DNA from: JBDSKH01 sp035495435
GTDB taxonomy: Bacteria; Actinomycetota; Actinomycetes; Actinomycetales; Microbacteriaceae
Assembly (NCBI GenBank): GCA_035495435.1
Contig: DATJFV010000037.1
Span: 7,592 to 71,591 of the forward strand
Length of the DNA: 64,000 nucleotides
Direction of reading: 5' to 3'
Below the pieces are notes generated by a model. The model saw only the letters and a program-made list of their open reading frames with translations, searched no databases and was not told where the DNA came from. Position numbers and translations under genes: made by a program. The first letter of the stretch is position 1; the number at the start of each line of letters is the position of its first letter. Below, piece after piece: positions 8,215-16,846 of the stretch.

Positions 8215-9629
8215 GCCTTCGACAGGGGGTGCACCTCGACGCGCAGCGCCTCATCGCCGGGCAGCACACTGCGCAGCAGCCGCCGCCCCTCCCAGCGGAA
8301 CGGCACGAGCGACTCCTCCGGGCGCAGTTCGAGCGCGGTGGGGCCGCTACCGAAACGGCGGTGCAGATCGACCACCTCCGAGACTCGCAGCACCGCCACC
8401 GTGCTGCCGGTCGCATCGACCAGGTGCGCCAGCGAGGTCGGGCCGGTGAGGTCGCTGGCGATGAGGCGCCGCTCGCTCGCTCCGAGGATGGAGCGCTGCG
8501 CGGCACGGGTGACGACCAGCGGACGCGGCGCGCCGTCCAGCAGACCGGTGATGACATCCTGAGCCGCCTGCGGCCGGCCCAGCCGCGCCGCCGCCGCCTG
8601 CATGCGCTGCAGCCGGCCCGGTTCGCGCAGGATCTCGTCGATCTTCCAGCCGATCGTCGTGGGGGTGTTGCAGCGCACCGCGGCGCCCTGCTCCATCAGG
8701 TAGTCGCCGTTGCGCTCCTCCTGCCCGGGGATCGGGTTGACCAGCACCATGGGCAGCCCCGCGGCCATGCACTCGGACGCGGATAGCCCGCCCGGTTTGC
8801 CGATGAACAGATCGGCGTCGCGCAGCAGCTGGCGCATCTCGGAGGTGTAGCCGAGCACCCGGTAGCGGTCGCCGGCGGGTGCGACCAGCTGCTCGATGCG
8901 TTGGCGCAGCTCGTCGTTGCGCCCGCACACCACGGTGGCGGTGAAGTCCGAGCGCATGTGCATGGTCTGCCGCACCACCGCCGTCGCGTAGTCGCCACCC
9001 GAGGCACCCGCCGAGATGAGCAGCTGCGCCGGGCGGTTCGGGTCGCGGTGCGGCGGGGCGTCGGCCGCGGTGATGATCGGGATGCCGGTGGCGGCGACGC
9101 GGTCGGCCGGCAGCCCCAGCGCGGTCAACTGCACCCGCCCCTCCTCGCGGGCGACGAAGAAGGCGTGGAACGCGCTCGTCAGCCACAGTCCCTGGAAGTC
9201 GTAGTCGGTGGTGACGACGGCGGTCTTGGCGTCGATCACGCCCCGCAGCACCAGGCTGGCCACCAGTTGCGCCGGCAGGAAGTGGGTGCAGACGATCACC
9301 GTCGGCCGGAACTTCTTGATGGCGCTCACCGTCGGGAGCGAGTTCGCCGCCGTCCACGGGTCGAGCAGCCCCCGGCTGCGGAACGGCCGGTCACTGACGT
9401 CGTAGCCCCACTCCACCAGCCACGGCACGCCCTCGACGAGTACGAAATAGCCCTTGCCGAGCAGGTCGCGGTAGAGCCCCGTGCTGACCTCGAGCACGTC
9501 GAGCACACCGACCTCGGCCACGTCGGACCGGGTCGCGCAGGCCTTCTCGAGGGCTGCGGCGGCGCTGTTGTGGCCGGCGCCCACGCCCGCGGAGAGGATG
9601 AGGACACGCTCTCCGGCGGCGGGGTGCAT
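8181..9629 (-). CDS. MGDG-synthase/UgtP-type glycosyltransferase
   Basis: A 482-residue GT-B enzyme. The N-terminus shows VLILSAGVGAGHNSAA (the MGDG_synth signature GxGH) and VIVCTHFLPAQLVAS. The GT28 half contains LLISAGASGGD, VLGYTSEMRQLLRDADLFIG, KPGGLSASECMAAGLPMVL and PGQEERN, the usual donor-binding region. Such enzymes move sugars from UDP- or GDP-sugar to diacylglycerol on the inner membrane face. After about residue 365 there is an extra 115-residue tail without family match that I recognise. The upstream GtrA and GT39 genes are on the same strand with 4-nt spacing, suggesting an envelope glycolipid operon. Confidence 0.82.
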   Translation of the reverse strand: MHPAAGERVLILSAGVGAGHNSAAAALEKACATRSDVAEVGVLDVLEVSTGLYRDLLGKGYFVLVEGVPWLVEWGYDVSDRPFRSRGLLDPWTAANSLPTVSAIKKFRPTVIVCTHFLPAQLVASLVLRGVIDAKTAVVTTDYDFQGLWLTSAFHAFFVAREEGRVQLTALGLPADRVAATGIPIITAADAPPHRDPNRPAQLLISAGASGGDYATAVVRQTMHMRSDFTATVVCGRNDELRQRIEQLVAPAGDRYRVLGYTSEMRQLLRDADLFIGKPGGLSASECMAAGLPMVLVNPIPGQEERNGDYLMEQGAAVRCNTPTTIGWKIDEILREPGRLQRMQAAAARLGRPQAAQDVITGLLDGAPRPLVVTRAAQRSILGASERRLIASDLTGPTSLAHLVDATGSTVAVLRVSEVVDLHRRFGSGPTALELRPEESLVPFRWEGRRLLRSVLPGDEALRVEVHPLSKAQAVGLDASPA

Positions 9630-9633
9630 GGGG

Positions 9634-10086
9634 CTACGGTATCGGGGCGGTGGGTGCGGCGAACACCCACCCGCGGTATGCGACGAAACGCACCGCCGAC
9701 CCGAGCGCGAGCCCCACGACGTTGGCCGAGACGTTGTCGGCGAGCGGGCTGGTCAGGTGCAGCACGTAGTGCGAAACCCCGAGGCACGCCAGGGTCACCA
9801 CGGACCCCGCGAGACTCACCACCCCGAACTCGACCGCTTCGCGCAGGATGTCGTCGCGGCGATGCTCGCGGAACGCCCAGTACCGGTTGCCGAGCCAGTT
9901 GACCGCGATCGCGACCACGGTCGAACTGGCCTTGGCCACCACCGCGGCACCCCGCAGGTGACCGGCGGTGCCGGCCGCCAGCAGCGCGTTGAACACCGCG
10001 ACATCCACGACGAACCCGACGCCACCCACCGCGCCGAACCGGGCCGCCTGGCCGGCAAGCGCGCGCGCTCCCGCCATGCCGATCAC
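9634..10086 (-). CDS. GtrA-family membrane protein
   Basis: A 150-residue protein with four membrane helices typical of GtrA/flippase-like proteins: RFGAVGGVGFVVDVAVFN, then AKASSTVVAIAVNWLGNRYW (the family hallmark N-x-x-W-x-F/Y near the NWLGNRYWAF motif), VVSLAGSVVTLACLG and the final VGLALGSAVRFVAYRGWVF. GtrA proteins are thought to flip or present polyprenyl-linked sugars. The GTG at 10084-10086 shares bases with the TGA of the upstream gene (GTGA), so I take it as the start; the ATG at 10075-10077 is an alternative. It is co-transcribed with glycosyltransferases on both sides. Confidence 0.85.
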   Translation of the reverse strand: MIGMAGARALAGQAARFGAVGGVGFVVDVAVFNALLAAGTAGHLRGAAVVAKASSTVVAIAVNWLGNRYWAFREHRRDDILREAVEFGVVSLAGSVVTLACLGVSHYVLHLTSPLADNVSANVVGLALGSAVRFVAYRGWVFAAPTAPIP

Positions 10087-11606
10087 GGGGCGCCCCGCTC
10101 GAGGCGGTAGACGGTGGTGCGGTGCACGTGCCGTTCGGTGATGACACCGAACCCGAGTCGCTCGAGGTGCAGCAGGTCGGTCGACGCACTGCCGTCGCCT
10201 TCGACCGCGACCACGGTGCGGTGCTCGGCCAGGTGCCGGTCGGCCTGGTCGAGGGGTGCCACCTGGTCCCACAGGGCCGCGCGCTGCGCGTACGGGGCGA
10301 GCAGGGCGATGTCGTCCAGGCCGGCGAACCGGGCCGGATACAGGTCGAGCGCGAGCCGGGGACGGCGGCTGGGTTTGACGGTCTGATCGAACACCACGGC
10401 GTCGCCCGGCTGTGCGATCGCCTCGACCGCCGCGGCGGTCTGCCGCAGATCCGCTCCGCCGTCCTTCGCGAACGGACCGCGTTGCGTGAGGAACACCGGC
10501 AGCGCCAGCGCGAGAGCGAGGGCGACGACGAGGGCGGGGGTCAGGATGCCGCCCCGCCTCCCGCGGGCCAGGTCACCCAGCCGCTCGGCACCGATCGCCA
10601 TCGCCAGAGCCACCGCCGGCAGCGACAGCCCGGTGTACCGGAAGTTGTACATCGGCGTGACCCACGCGTTGCCCATCAGCAGCACCGCGGTGGGAAGCAC
10701 CACCCACGTCAGCACCGCCGCCAGCGCCGCAGGCTGCCCCTCCGCGAGGCTCGCACGCCGGCGCAGCGTGAGCACGACCCCCGCGAGGATCAGCGTCCAG
10801 GCCAGAACCGCCACCGGCACACTGTGGAACCACTGCCGCACCACGACGGCCTCGACGCCGGCGTAATCCCGTCGCCCGAGGAACGCGATCTGGTGTTCCT
10901 GCGCGATGCCGGCCACCACGATGGGGAGAGCCAGCACGAGCGCGACGGCGACCGCGCGCGCCCAGGTGCGCAGCATCCGGTCGCCGCGGGCAGCGAGCAG
11001 CGCCACCGCCACCAGATGCACGGGGATCAGCAACCCGACGTAGAGGAACAGGTAGATGCCGAACGCGAGGCCCGCGGCGTAGAGCGCCCACCAGCGCCGG
11101 CGCCTCTCACCGCGGCGTACCAGCGCGACCAGCAGCACGGTGAGCCAGACGGCGGCCGCCATCGAGAACGCGTACGAACGCGCCTCGATGGCGACGCGGG
11201 TGACCTCGGGCAGCGCCAGCATGAGCAAGCCCGCGAGGATGCCGACCCGTCGGTTCAGCAGCATGCCGCCGAGGACCACGACCCCGGCGACGGCCGCACC
11301 CGCCGCGAGGGCGCTGGGCAGCCGGACGGCGAACTCGGAGGTGCCGGCGATGCGGATCCAGACGTGCAGGAAGAGGTAGTACACGCCGTGCACCGCGTCG
11401 ACCTGGCCGAGCTCCTGCCAGAGCGACCAGAGCGGGCGCCGCGCGGACAGCACGCTCGCCGCCTCATCGCCCCAGAACGAGGGGGTGCCGGCGCCGATCA
11501 GCGTCACCGCTGCCGCGAGCACACCGATCGCGGGCGCGGTTCCCCGGCGCAGTATCGCCGCGCGGCCGGACTCCCGGCGCGGCGCGACGGCGACTGCCTG
11601 GGACAT
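10083..11606 (-). CDS. GT39/ArnT-like polyprenyl-dependent mannosyl- or glycosyltransferase
   Basis: A 507-residue integral membrane GT-C enzyme. The catalytic loop after the first helix carries PSFWGDEAASVLSARRP, with the conserved Asp-Glu pair of GT39/ArnT-like proteins. About ten further hydrophobic helices follow, then an exported soluble domain from around residue 390 (GADLRQTAAAVEAIAQPGDA). It should use a polyprenyl-phosphate sugar to glycosylate an extracytoplasmic acceptor. First gene of the operon with GtrA and the MGDG-type transferase; GtrA plus a GT-C is a common pairing for sugar decoration of cell-wall polymers. Acceptor is not deducible. Confidence 0.82.
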   Translation of the reverse strand: MSQAVAVAPRRESGRAAILRRGTAPAIGVLAAAVTLIGAGTPSFWGDEAASVLSARRPLWSLWQELGQVDAVHGVYYLFLHVWIRIAGTSEFAVRLPSALAAGAAVAGVVVLGGMLLNRRVGILAGLLMLALPEVTRVAIEARSYAFSMAAAVWLTVLLVALVRRGERRRRWWALYAAGLAFGIYLFLYVGLLIPVHLVAVALLAARGDRMLRTWARAVAVALVLALPIVVAGIAQEHQIAFLGRRDYAGVEAVVVRQWFHSVPVAVLAWTLILAGVVLTLRRRASLAEGQPAALAAVLTWVVLPTAVLLMGNAWVTPMYNFRYTGLSLPAVALAMAIGAERLGDLARGRRGGILTPALVVALALALALPVFLTQRGPFAKDGGADLRQTAAAVEAIAQPGDAVVFDQTVKPSRRPRLALDLYPARFAGLDDIALLAPYAQRAALWDQVAPLDQADRHLAEHRTVVAVEGDGSASTDLLHLERLGFGVITERHVHRTTVYRLERGAP

Positions 11607-11720
11607 CGCGGCCTCGCTCTCGACCGATCGGGACGAGCAATCATGGGCGCGGGCGACTATGGGAGGGCCGTGAGGTCCATCGGTCGCAGATGTGAAGAGT
11701 CACATCCGCCGGGTCGCGCG

Positions 11721-12896
11721 TCAGCGCTCGAGCACGACCGCCAGGCCCTGGCCGACGCCGATGCAGATCGCGACGACCGCCACGCCGGAACCTCGCCGCG
11801 CCAGTTCGTGCGCGGCGCGTGCGACGATGCGCCCGCCCGACGCACCGAGCGGATGACCGATCGCCAGCGCCCCGCCGTGCACATTCACGCGTTCGGGGTC
11901 GAGGTCGGGCCACCCCGCGATGCAGGCGAGGCTCTGCGAGGCGAACGCCTCGTTCAGCTCGACCAGGTCGACATCGGCCCACGAGCGGCCCGCCTGCGCG
12001 AGAGCCCGGTTCGCCGCCTCGATGGGCGCGATCGGGAACAGCTCCGGGGTGACACCGTTCAGCGCACGGCCGGTGATCCGGGCCAGGGGTTCGGTGTCGA
12101 GGGCCCCCTCCGCCCCGATCAGCACCGCCGACGCGCCGTCGTTGATCGACGAGGAGTTGCCGGGTGTCACCGTGCCCTCGCCGCCGGGCGCGAACAGCGC
12201 GGGAAGCGCCGCCAGCGCCTCGGGCGAGGTCTGGTCGCGGATGCCCTCGTCGCGGGCGAGTTCGTGTCCCTCGACCTGGACGATCTCGCCGTCGAACACG
12301 CCGTCGGCCCACGCCGCGGCCGCGCGCTGATGCGACCGGACGGCGTAGCGGTCCTGGTCCTCGCGGGAGATGCCCCACTCGCGGGCGACCAGTTCGGCCG
12401 CTTCGCCGTTCGAGATCGTCCAATGCGTCGGCAGCGCGGGATTCGTCATCCGCCACCCGATCGCGGTGTTCCACATGGTCGGGTTGCCGGTGGCGGGCCA
12501 GGGACGCGCCGCCTTCTCGACCACGTAGGGTGCTCGGCTCATCGACTCCACGCCGCCGGCGAGCACCAGGTCGGTGTCACCGGACTCGATCATGCGGGAC
12601 GCCTGCACCACCGCCTCGAGCGACGAGGCGCACAACCGGTTGACCGTCACACCGGTGACCGTGGGCGGGAACCCGGCCAGCAGCGCGCCGAAGCGGGCGA
12701 CGTTGCGGTTGTCCTCACCCGACTGGTTCGCGTCACCGAAGATCACATCGCCGATCCGTGCCGGGTCGAGCCCCGTCCGAGCCACCGCCGCACGCATGAC
12801 GACCGCGGCCAGGTCATCGGGGCGCACCCCGGAGAGGGCACCCGCGGCCCGGCCGAAGGGGGTGCGCACGGCGTCGTAGATGTGGGCGGCGGGCAC
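11721..12896 (-). CDS. pcaF: Beta-ketoadipyl-CoA thiolase PcaF-type
   Basis: A 391-residue thiolase. Catalytic residues are Cys89 (NRLCASS), His348 (AIGHPLG) and Cys378 (VAICIGVGQG). The stretch GDANQSGEDNRNVARFGALL is typical of PcaF rather than of acetoacetyl-CoA thiolases. It cleaves 3-oxoadipyl-CoA to succinyl-CoA and acetyl-CoA. It starts with GTG 2 nt after the pcaJ stop, with AAGGAG embedded in the end of pcaJ. It is the last gene of the eight-gene coupled operon. No ring-cleavage genes are near, so the source of beta-ketoadipate must be non-aromatic or encoded elsewhere. Confidence 0.88.
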   Translation of the reverse strand: MPAAHIYDAVRTPFGRAAGALSGVRPDDLAAVVMRAAVARTGLDPARIGDVIFGDANQSGEDNRNVARFGALLAGFPPTVTGVTVNRLCASSLEAVVQASRMIESGDTDLVLAGGVESMSRAPYVVEKAARPWPATGNPTMWNTAIGWRMTNPALPTHWTISNGEAAELVAREWGISREDQDRYAVRSHQRAAAAWADGVFDGEIVQVEGHELARDEGIRDQTSPEALAALPALFAPGGEGTVTPGNSSSINDGASAVLIGAEGALDTEPLARITGRALNGVTPELFPIAPIEAANRALAQAGRSWADVDLVELNEAFASQSLACIAGWPDLDPERVNVHGGALAIGHPLGASGGRIVARAAHELARRGSGVAVVAICIGVGQGLAVVLER

Positions 12897-12898
12897 GG

Positions 12899-13552
12899 CT
12901 ACTCCTTCTGGGTCGCGTCGGCCAGGTCGAGCCCGGTCAGTGCGCGCAGTTCGTCGACGGTGGTGTCGCCGAACACCTCGCGCACCGCGAAGCCCTCGCC
13001 GGTCACCTCGAAGATCGCGTGGTCGGTGTACACCCGGGACACGCAGCCGACACCGGTGAGCGGATAGCTGCAGGCAGCCACCAGCTTCGACGCGCCCTCG
13101 CGGGTGAGCAGGTCGGTCATCACGTAGACCCGACGGGCGCCGATCGCCAGGTCCATCGCGCCCCCGACCGCGGGAATCGCCCCCTCGCCGCCGGTGGACC
13201 AGTTCGCCAGGTCACCGTTCTCGGCGACCTGGAACGCACCCAGCACACACACGTCGAGGTGGCCCCCGCGCATCATGCCGAACGAGTCGGCGTGGTGGAA
13301 GAACGATGCCCCCGCGACGGCGGTCACCGCCTGCTTGCCCGCGTTCACCAGGTCGGGATCGACCCGGCCCGGCTCCGGTGCCGGGCCCATGCCCAGCATG
13401 CCGTTCTCGGTGTGGAGGATGATCTCGGCCCCCGCCGCCAGGTAGTCGGCGACCAGGGTGGGTGCCCCGATGCCCAGGTTCACCACCGACCCCTCGGGGA
13501 TGTCGGCCGCGATGCGCGCGGCGAGCTCGGTCCTGCTGAGACGGGTGGTCAT
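12899..13552 (-). CDS. pcaJ: 3-oxoadipate CoA-transferase subunit B
   Basis: A 217-residue CoA-transferase beta subunit. The catalytic glutamate is Glu49 in LHTENGMLGMG. GGHLDVCVLGAFQV and NLGIGAPTLV are conserved family segments. Together with PcaI it transfers CoA from succinyl-CoA to 3-oxoadipate. The ATG overlaps the TGA of pcaI (ATGA), so the two subunits are made in step. ScoB (acetoacetate) is the main alternative, but the partner subunit and the following thiolase are PcaI- and PcaF-like. Confidence 0.88.
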   Translation of the reverse strand: MTTRLSRTELAARIAADIPEGSVVNLGIGAPTLVADYLAAGAEIILHTENGMLGMGPAPEPGRVDPDLVNAGKQAVTAVAGASFFHHADSFGMMRGGHLDVCVLGAFQVAENGDLANWSTGGEGAIPAVGGAMDLAIGARRVYVMTDLLTREGASKLVAACSYPLTGVGCVSRVYTDHAIFEVTGEGFAVREVFGDTTVDELRALTGLDLADATQKE

Positions 13553-14277
13553 GACAGCGGCCGGCCTTCCAGATCGACGCCGCCGACGAAGACGCCGTCG
13601 CGCAGCCAGGGCCGCTCGCCCACCGCCACGACCCGGTCGACGAAGATGCCCGGCGTGACCACGGTCTCGGGGTCGAGCTCACCGAGTTCGACCAGCTCGT
13701 CGACCTGCGCCACCGTGGTGCTCGCCGCCGTCGCCATGATGGGGCCGAAGTTGCGCGCCGTGCCGCGGTAGACCAGGTTGCCCCAGCGGTCGGCGCGGCG
13801 AGCGCTGATCAGAGCCACGTCGGCGAAGATCGGGTACTCCAGCGCGTACCGGCGGCCGTCGATCTCGCGGATCTCCTTGCCCTCGGCCAGCAGTGTGCCG
13901 ACCCCGGTGGGGGTGTAGAAGGCTCCGATGCCCGCACCTGCGGCGCGGATCCGCTCGGCCAGGTTGCCCTGCGGAACCAGCTCGAGCTCGATCCGCCCCT
14001 CGCGGAAGAACCGGTCGAAGACCCACGAGTCGCTCTGCCGCGGGAACGAGCAGATGATCTTGCGCACCCGGCCGCGGTCGATGAGCGCCGCGAGCCCCAC
14101 GTCGCCGTTGCCGGCGTTGTTGCTGACGATCACCAGGTCGGAGGCGCCCTGCTCGATGAGAGCGTCGATCAGCTCGACCGGCTGACCGGCGCGACCGAAA
14201 CCGCCGATCATCACGGTGGCGCCGTCGGCGATGCCGGCCACCGCATCCGTCACCGACGCGACCCGCTTGTCGATCAT
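13549..14277 (-). CDS. pcaI: 3-oxoadipate CoA-transferase subunit A
   Basis: A 242-residue CoA-transferase alpha subunit: MIDKRVASVTDAVAGI start, GGFGRAGQP, SNNAGNGDVGLAAL, ICSFPRQSDSWVFD, VPQGNLAERIRAAG and RGTARNFGPIMATAA. These match PcaI very closely in pattern. The ATG at 14275-14277 shares bases with the stop of the racemase-family gene (ATGA overlap). Works as heteromer with PcaJ to activate beta-ketoadipate for thiolysis. Its place inside an operon of amino-acid-type enzymes, not aromatic enzymes, is unusual. Confidence 0.88.
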   Translation of the reverse strand: MIDKRVASVTDAVAGIADGATVMIGGFGRAGQPVELIDALIEQGASDLVIVSNNAGNGDVGLAALIDRGRVRKIICSFPRQSDSWVFDRFFREGRIELELVPQGNLAERIRAAGAGIGAFYTPTGVGTLLAEGKEIREIDGRRYALEYPIFADVALISARRADRWGNLVYRGTARNFGPIMATAASTTVAQVDELVELGELDPETVVTPGIFVDRVVAVGERPWLRDGVFVGGVDLEGRPLS

Positions 14278-15332
14278 GCCGGCACCGGGAAGAGCGGCGG
14301 GGCGGTGGGCCCCCAGGTGTCGGACAACGTGTAGCCCTCGGGGAACGGGTCGGTCGGGTCGATGCCCAGCTGGGCGATGTCGGTGATCCAGGCCTGCCCG
14401 GCGATGCTCGGCACCACGGCCGGAACCCCGCCCACCTCGGTCGTCGACACGATGGTGCCGGTGTACTGCGAGCCCAGCACCGACTCGTGCACGAGCGGCT
14501 CGCCCACCGCGATCTCGCCGCGGGCGTGCAGCACCGCGAGCCGCGCCGAGGTGCCCGTTCCGCACGCCGACCGGTCGAGCCGGCCGGGTCGCACCACGAC
14601 CGCGTTGCGGGCGTGCAGCCCGCCGTCGCGTCGGGTGAGGGGGCCCATGATCTCGGTCTGCGTGATCCCGGCGTACTCGGGGTGCACCGGGTGCACCGCG
14701 GGCAACTGCTCGACCGCTGCGGCCTTGATGATCTCGCCCACCCGCGACAGCTCGCCCGCCTCGTCGGCGGTCATCGCGAAGCCCAGTTCGACCGAATCGG
14801 CCAGGACGTAGGCCATCCCGCCCCAGGCCACGTCGACCCGCAGCGTGCCGAATCCCGGCACCTCGAGCGGCGCGTCGAGGCGGTAGACGAAGGCCGGCTG
14901 GTTGACCAGCTCGACGCTCACCACCTTGCCGTCGCGGCAGTGGCAGGTCAGGCGGATGAGCCCGGCCGGCGATTCGAGCACGAGCTCGGTCACCGGCTCG
15001 ACCATCTCGACCATGCCGGTCTCGAGCAGCACCGTCGCGACGCTGATCGTGTTGCTGCCCGACATCACCGCGTACTCGGTCGACTCGAGGATCACATAGC
15101 CGAACTGCGCCTCTGGATGGTTCGAGGGCAGGATGACGTCGGCGGCGTGAAGCACCCCACCGACCGGCTCGAAGAGCAGGCGACGACGGTAGTGGTCGGC
15201 GTGATCGCGGAACCAGTCGCGCTTGTCGAGCATCGTGTTCCCCGGCACATCGGTGATGCCGCCGGTGACCACGCGCGCGTACTCGCCGCCCGAATGCGTG
15301 CCGACCGCGGTCAGCATCCGGCTCCAGCGCAT
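14274..15332 (-). CDS. Proline racemase-family enzyme with Ser/Cys catalytic pair (4-hydroxyproline epimerase-like)
   Basis: A 352-residue member of the proline racemase superfamily. The second catalytic cysteine is Cys257 in RSACGTGTSARLA. The first catalytic position, Cys in classical racemases (MCGHGT), is Ser91 here (MSGSNT). Ser/Cys members have been reported among 4-hydroxyproline 2-epimerases, whereas trans-3-hydroxyproline dehydratases carry a Cys/Thr pair (from memory of the family literature). It might turn trans-4-hydroxy-L-proline into cis-4-hydroxy-D-proline for the FAD dehydrogenase encoded at 25485-28205. It overlaps the preceding gene by one base (TGATG) and pcaI by four. Substrate is inferred. 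Confidence 0.78.
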   Translation of the reverse strand: MRWSRMLTAVGTHSGGEYARVVTGGITDVPGNTMLDKRDWFRDHADHYRRRLLFEPVGGVLHAADVILPSNHPEAQFGYVILESTEYAVMSGSNTISVATVLLETGMVEMVEPVTELVLESPAGLIRLTCHCRDGKVVSVELVNQPAFVYRLDAPLEVPGFGTLRVDVAWGGMAYVLADSVELGFAMTADEAGELSRVGEIIKAAAVEQLPAVHPVHPEYAGITQTEIMGPLTRRDGGLHARNAVVVRPGRLDRSACGTGTSARLAVLHARGEIAVGEPLVHESVLGSQYTGTIVSTTEVGGVPAVVPSIAGQAWITDIAQLGIDPTDPFPEGYTLSDTWGPTAPPLFPVPA

Positions 15333-16846
15333 CAGGGCCTCGCGTGCTTGCGGCGGTATGCAGCCCAGGTGGTCGCCCAGGTGTCGGGGTCGTTCAGCCC
15401 CGAGCCGTCGATCTGCGCCACCGCCTGATTGTGCGGTGCGGTGCGCACGATCTCGGGATCGGTGCGGCCCTCCTCCAGGATGTGGGCGACGACGTCGATC
15501 CACTCGTCGATGTCCTCTTTGGACCACATCTCGCCGGCTTCCGGCGTGAACGGCTCGGGCACGATCCACGGCTCGTGCGAGGTCCACCAGGCGTCGATGC
15601 CGAAGTCGGGCAGCCGGTTCTCCACATCGAGAGTCGACAGGCCGGTGTCGGCGGACCATTCGCCGAGCGAATACCGGGTCATCTCCAGCCGCGGCATCGC
15701 CTTGCCGGGGAACGAGATTGTCACGCCGGGGATGTCGAGCAGCCGCTTCTCCATGTAGTTGTTGGCCAGCACCGAGATGTCGGCCGCTTCGCGCAGGCCG
15801 TCGGTTCCCATCGCGCGGGTCCACGAGTACGCCTTGACCAGCTGCTGCACGTTGCCGAAGAACTCGCGCACCCGCCCCACGCTCTGCGCGGGCTCGATCA
15901 GCTCGTAGCCGTCGCCGTTCTTCACGATGCGCGGGCCCGGCAGGAACGGGGCCAGCTCCTCTGAGCAGCCGTAGGCGCCGACCGACGGCCCGTTGCCGCC
16001 CTTGGGCGCCCCGAAGGTCTTGTGCAGCATGAACATGCAGGCGTCGAACCCGAGCTCGCGGGCGCGCAGCCGGGTCATCACCCCGTTGAAGTTCGCGTGG
16101 TCGTAGAACGCGAGCGCCCCGACCTCGTGCACCGCGTCGATGAACTCCTTGATGTGCGGGTTGTAGATGCCCATGTCGTCGGGGTTGTTCAGCATCAGCG
16201 CGGCGGTCTGCGGGCCGATCACCGCCTTCAGCGCCTCGACCGAGGGGTAGCCGTCCTCTTCGAGCGGCAGCGTGATCACCTCGAACCCGGCGGCGTGGGC
16301 AGAGGCCGGATTGCACGGGTGCGCCTGCGCGGTCGTCACCACCTGCGTGCGCTGAGCCAGTTCGCCGCGCGACGCGTGGTAGGCGCGCGTGATGACGGCG
16401 TGGAGGTAGGCGGCATCGGCGCCGCCGCCCGGCTGGAAGCTGAACGCCGCCATCCCGGAGAGGTTCTTCAGCTCGTCCTCGAGGTCGTGCACGATGCCGA
16501 GCAGGCCCGGGAACGTCGACGCATCCTGCCGGGGGTGCACCCCGGCGACCTCGGGCCGGGCGACGATCTGCTCGTTGAGCGTCGGGTTGTGCTTCATGGT
16601 GCAGGTGCCGAACAGGCTGACCCCCATCATCCCGAGGGTCTGCTGGGCGAGGTGGCTGTAGTGGCGGCGCACCTCGTATTCGGCCAGCTCCGGCAGGTCG
16701 GCGTCGGCCGCGCGGCGCACGCCATCCGGCAGGTCGGCCGCGGGGGCCCAGGATGCCGGGGGCACGACGCCGCGGCGACCGGCGGCTCCCAGCTCGTAGA
16801 CGACGCCTTCGTCCCAGGAGGCGGAGTGGTAGCGGCGGATGGTCAT
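15332..16846 (-). CDS. GcvPB-like PLP protein (glycine dehydrogenase subunit 2 paralog), function unknown
   Basis: A 504-residue homologue of the C-terminal half of glycine decarboxylase. The PLP lysine is kept (Lys276 in MLHKTFGAP), as are TCTMKHNPTLNE, AHPCNPASA, MLNNPDDMG and FYDHANFNG. The segment where true GcvPB has a PYQPE...QG motif reads HPRQDASTFPG, and the C-terminal third is different. No GcvT, GcvH or lipoate gene is in the window. So it is probably not a glycine-cleavage enzyme but a relative acting on another amino acid. AAGGAGGT stands 6 nt before the ATG, which overlaps the TGA of the GcvPA-like gene. The two subunits should form an alpha-beta complex. Confidence 0.75.
   Translation of the reverse strand: MTIRRYHSASWDEGVVYELGAAGRRGVVPPASWAPAADLPDGVRRAADADLPELAEYEVRRHYSHLAQQTLGMMGVSLFGTCTMKHNPTLNEQIVARPEVAGVHPRQDASTFPGLLGIVHDLEDELKNLSGMAAFSFQPGGGADAAYLHAVITRAYHASRGELAQRTQVVTTAQAHPCNPASAHAAGFEVITLPLEEDGYPSVEALKAVIGPQTAALMLNNPDDMGIYNPHIKEFIDAVHEVGALAFYDHANFNGVMTRLRARELGFDACMFMLHKTFGAPKGGNGPSVGAYGCSEELAPFLPGPRIVKNGDGYELIEPAQSVGRVREFFGNVQQLVKAYSWTRAMGTDGLREAADISVLANNYMEKRLLDIPGVTISFPGKAMPRLEMTRYSLGEWSADTGLSTLDVENRLPDFGIDAWWTSHEPWIVPEPFTPEAGEMWSKEDIDEWIDVVAHILEEGRTDPEIVRTAPHNQAVAQIDGSGLNDPDTWATTWAAYRRKHARP

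Noticed and set aside
10122..13067. 981-codon plus-strand open frame
   Set aside because: It runs opposite the GT39, thiolase and CoA-transferase genes, is rich in His/Arg/Asp/Gly as shadows of GC-rich genes are, and shows no domain.
14274..16316. Extended 680-codon frame upstream of the racemase start
   Set aside because: Its first half is a shifted reading of the GcvPB-like gene; the ATG at 15330-15332 with TGATG overlap is the true start.
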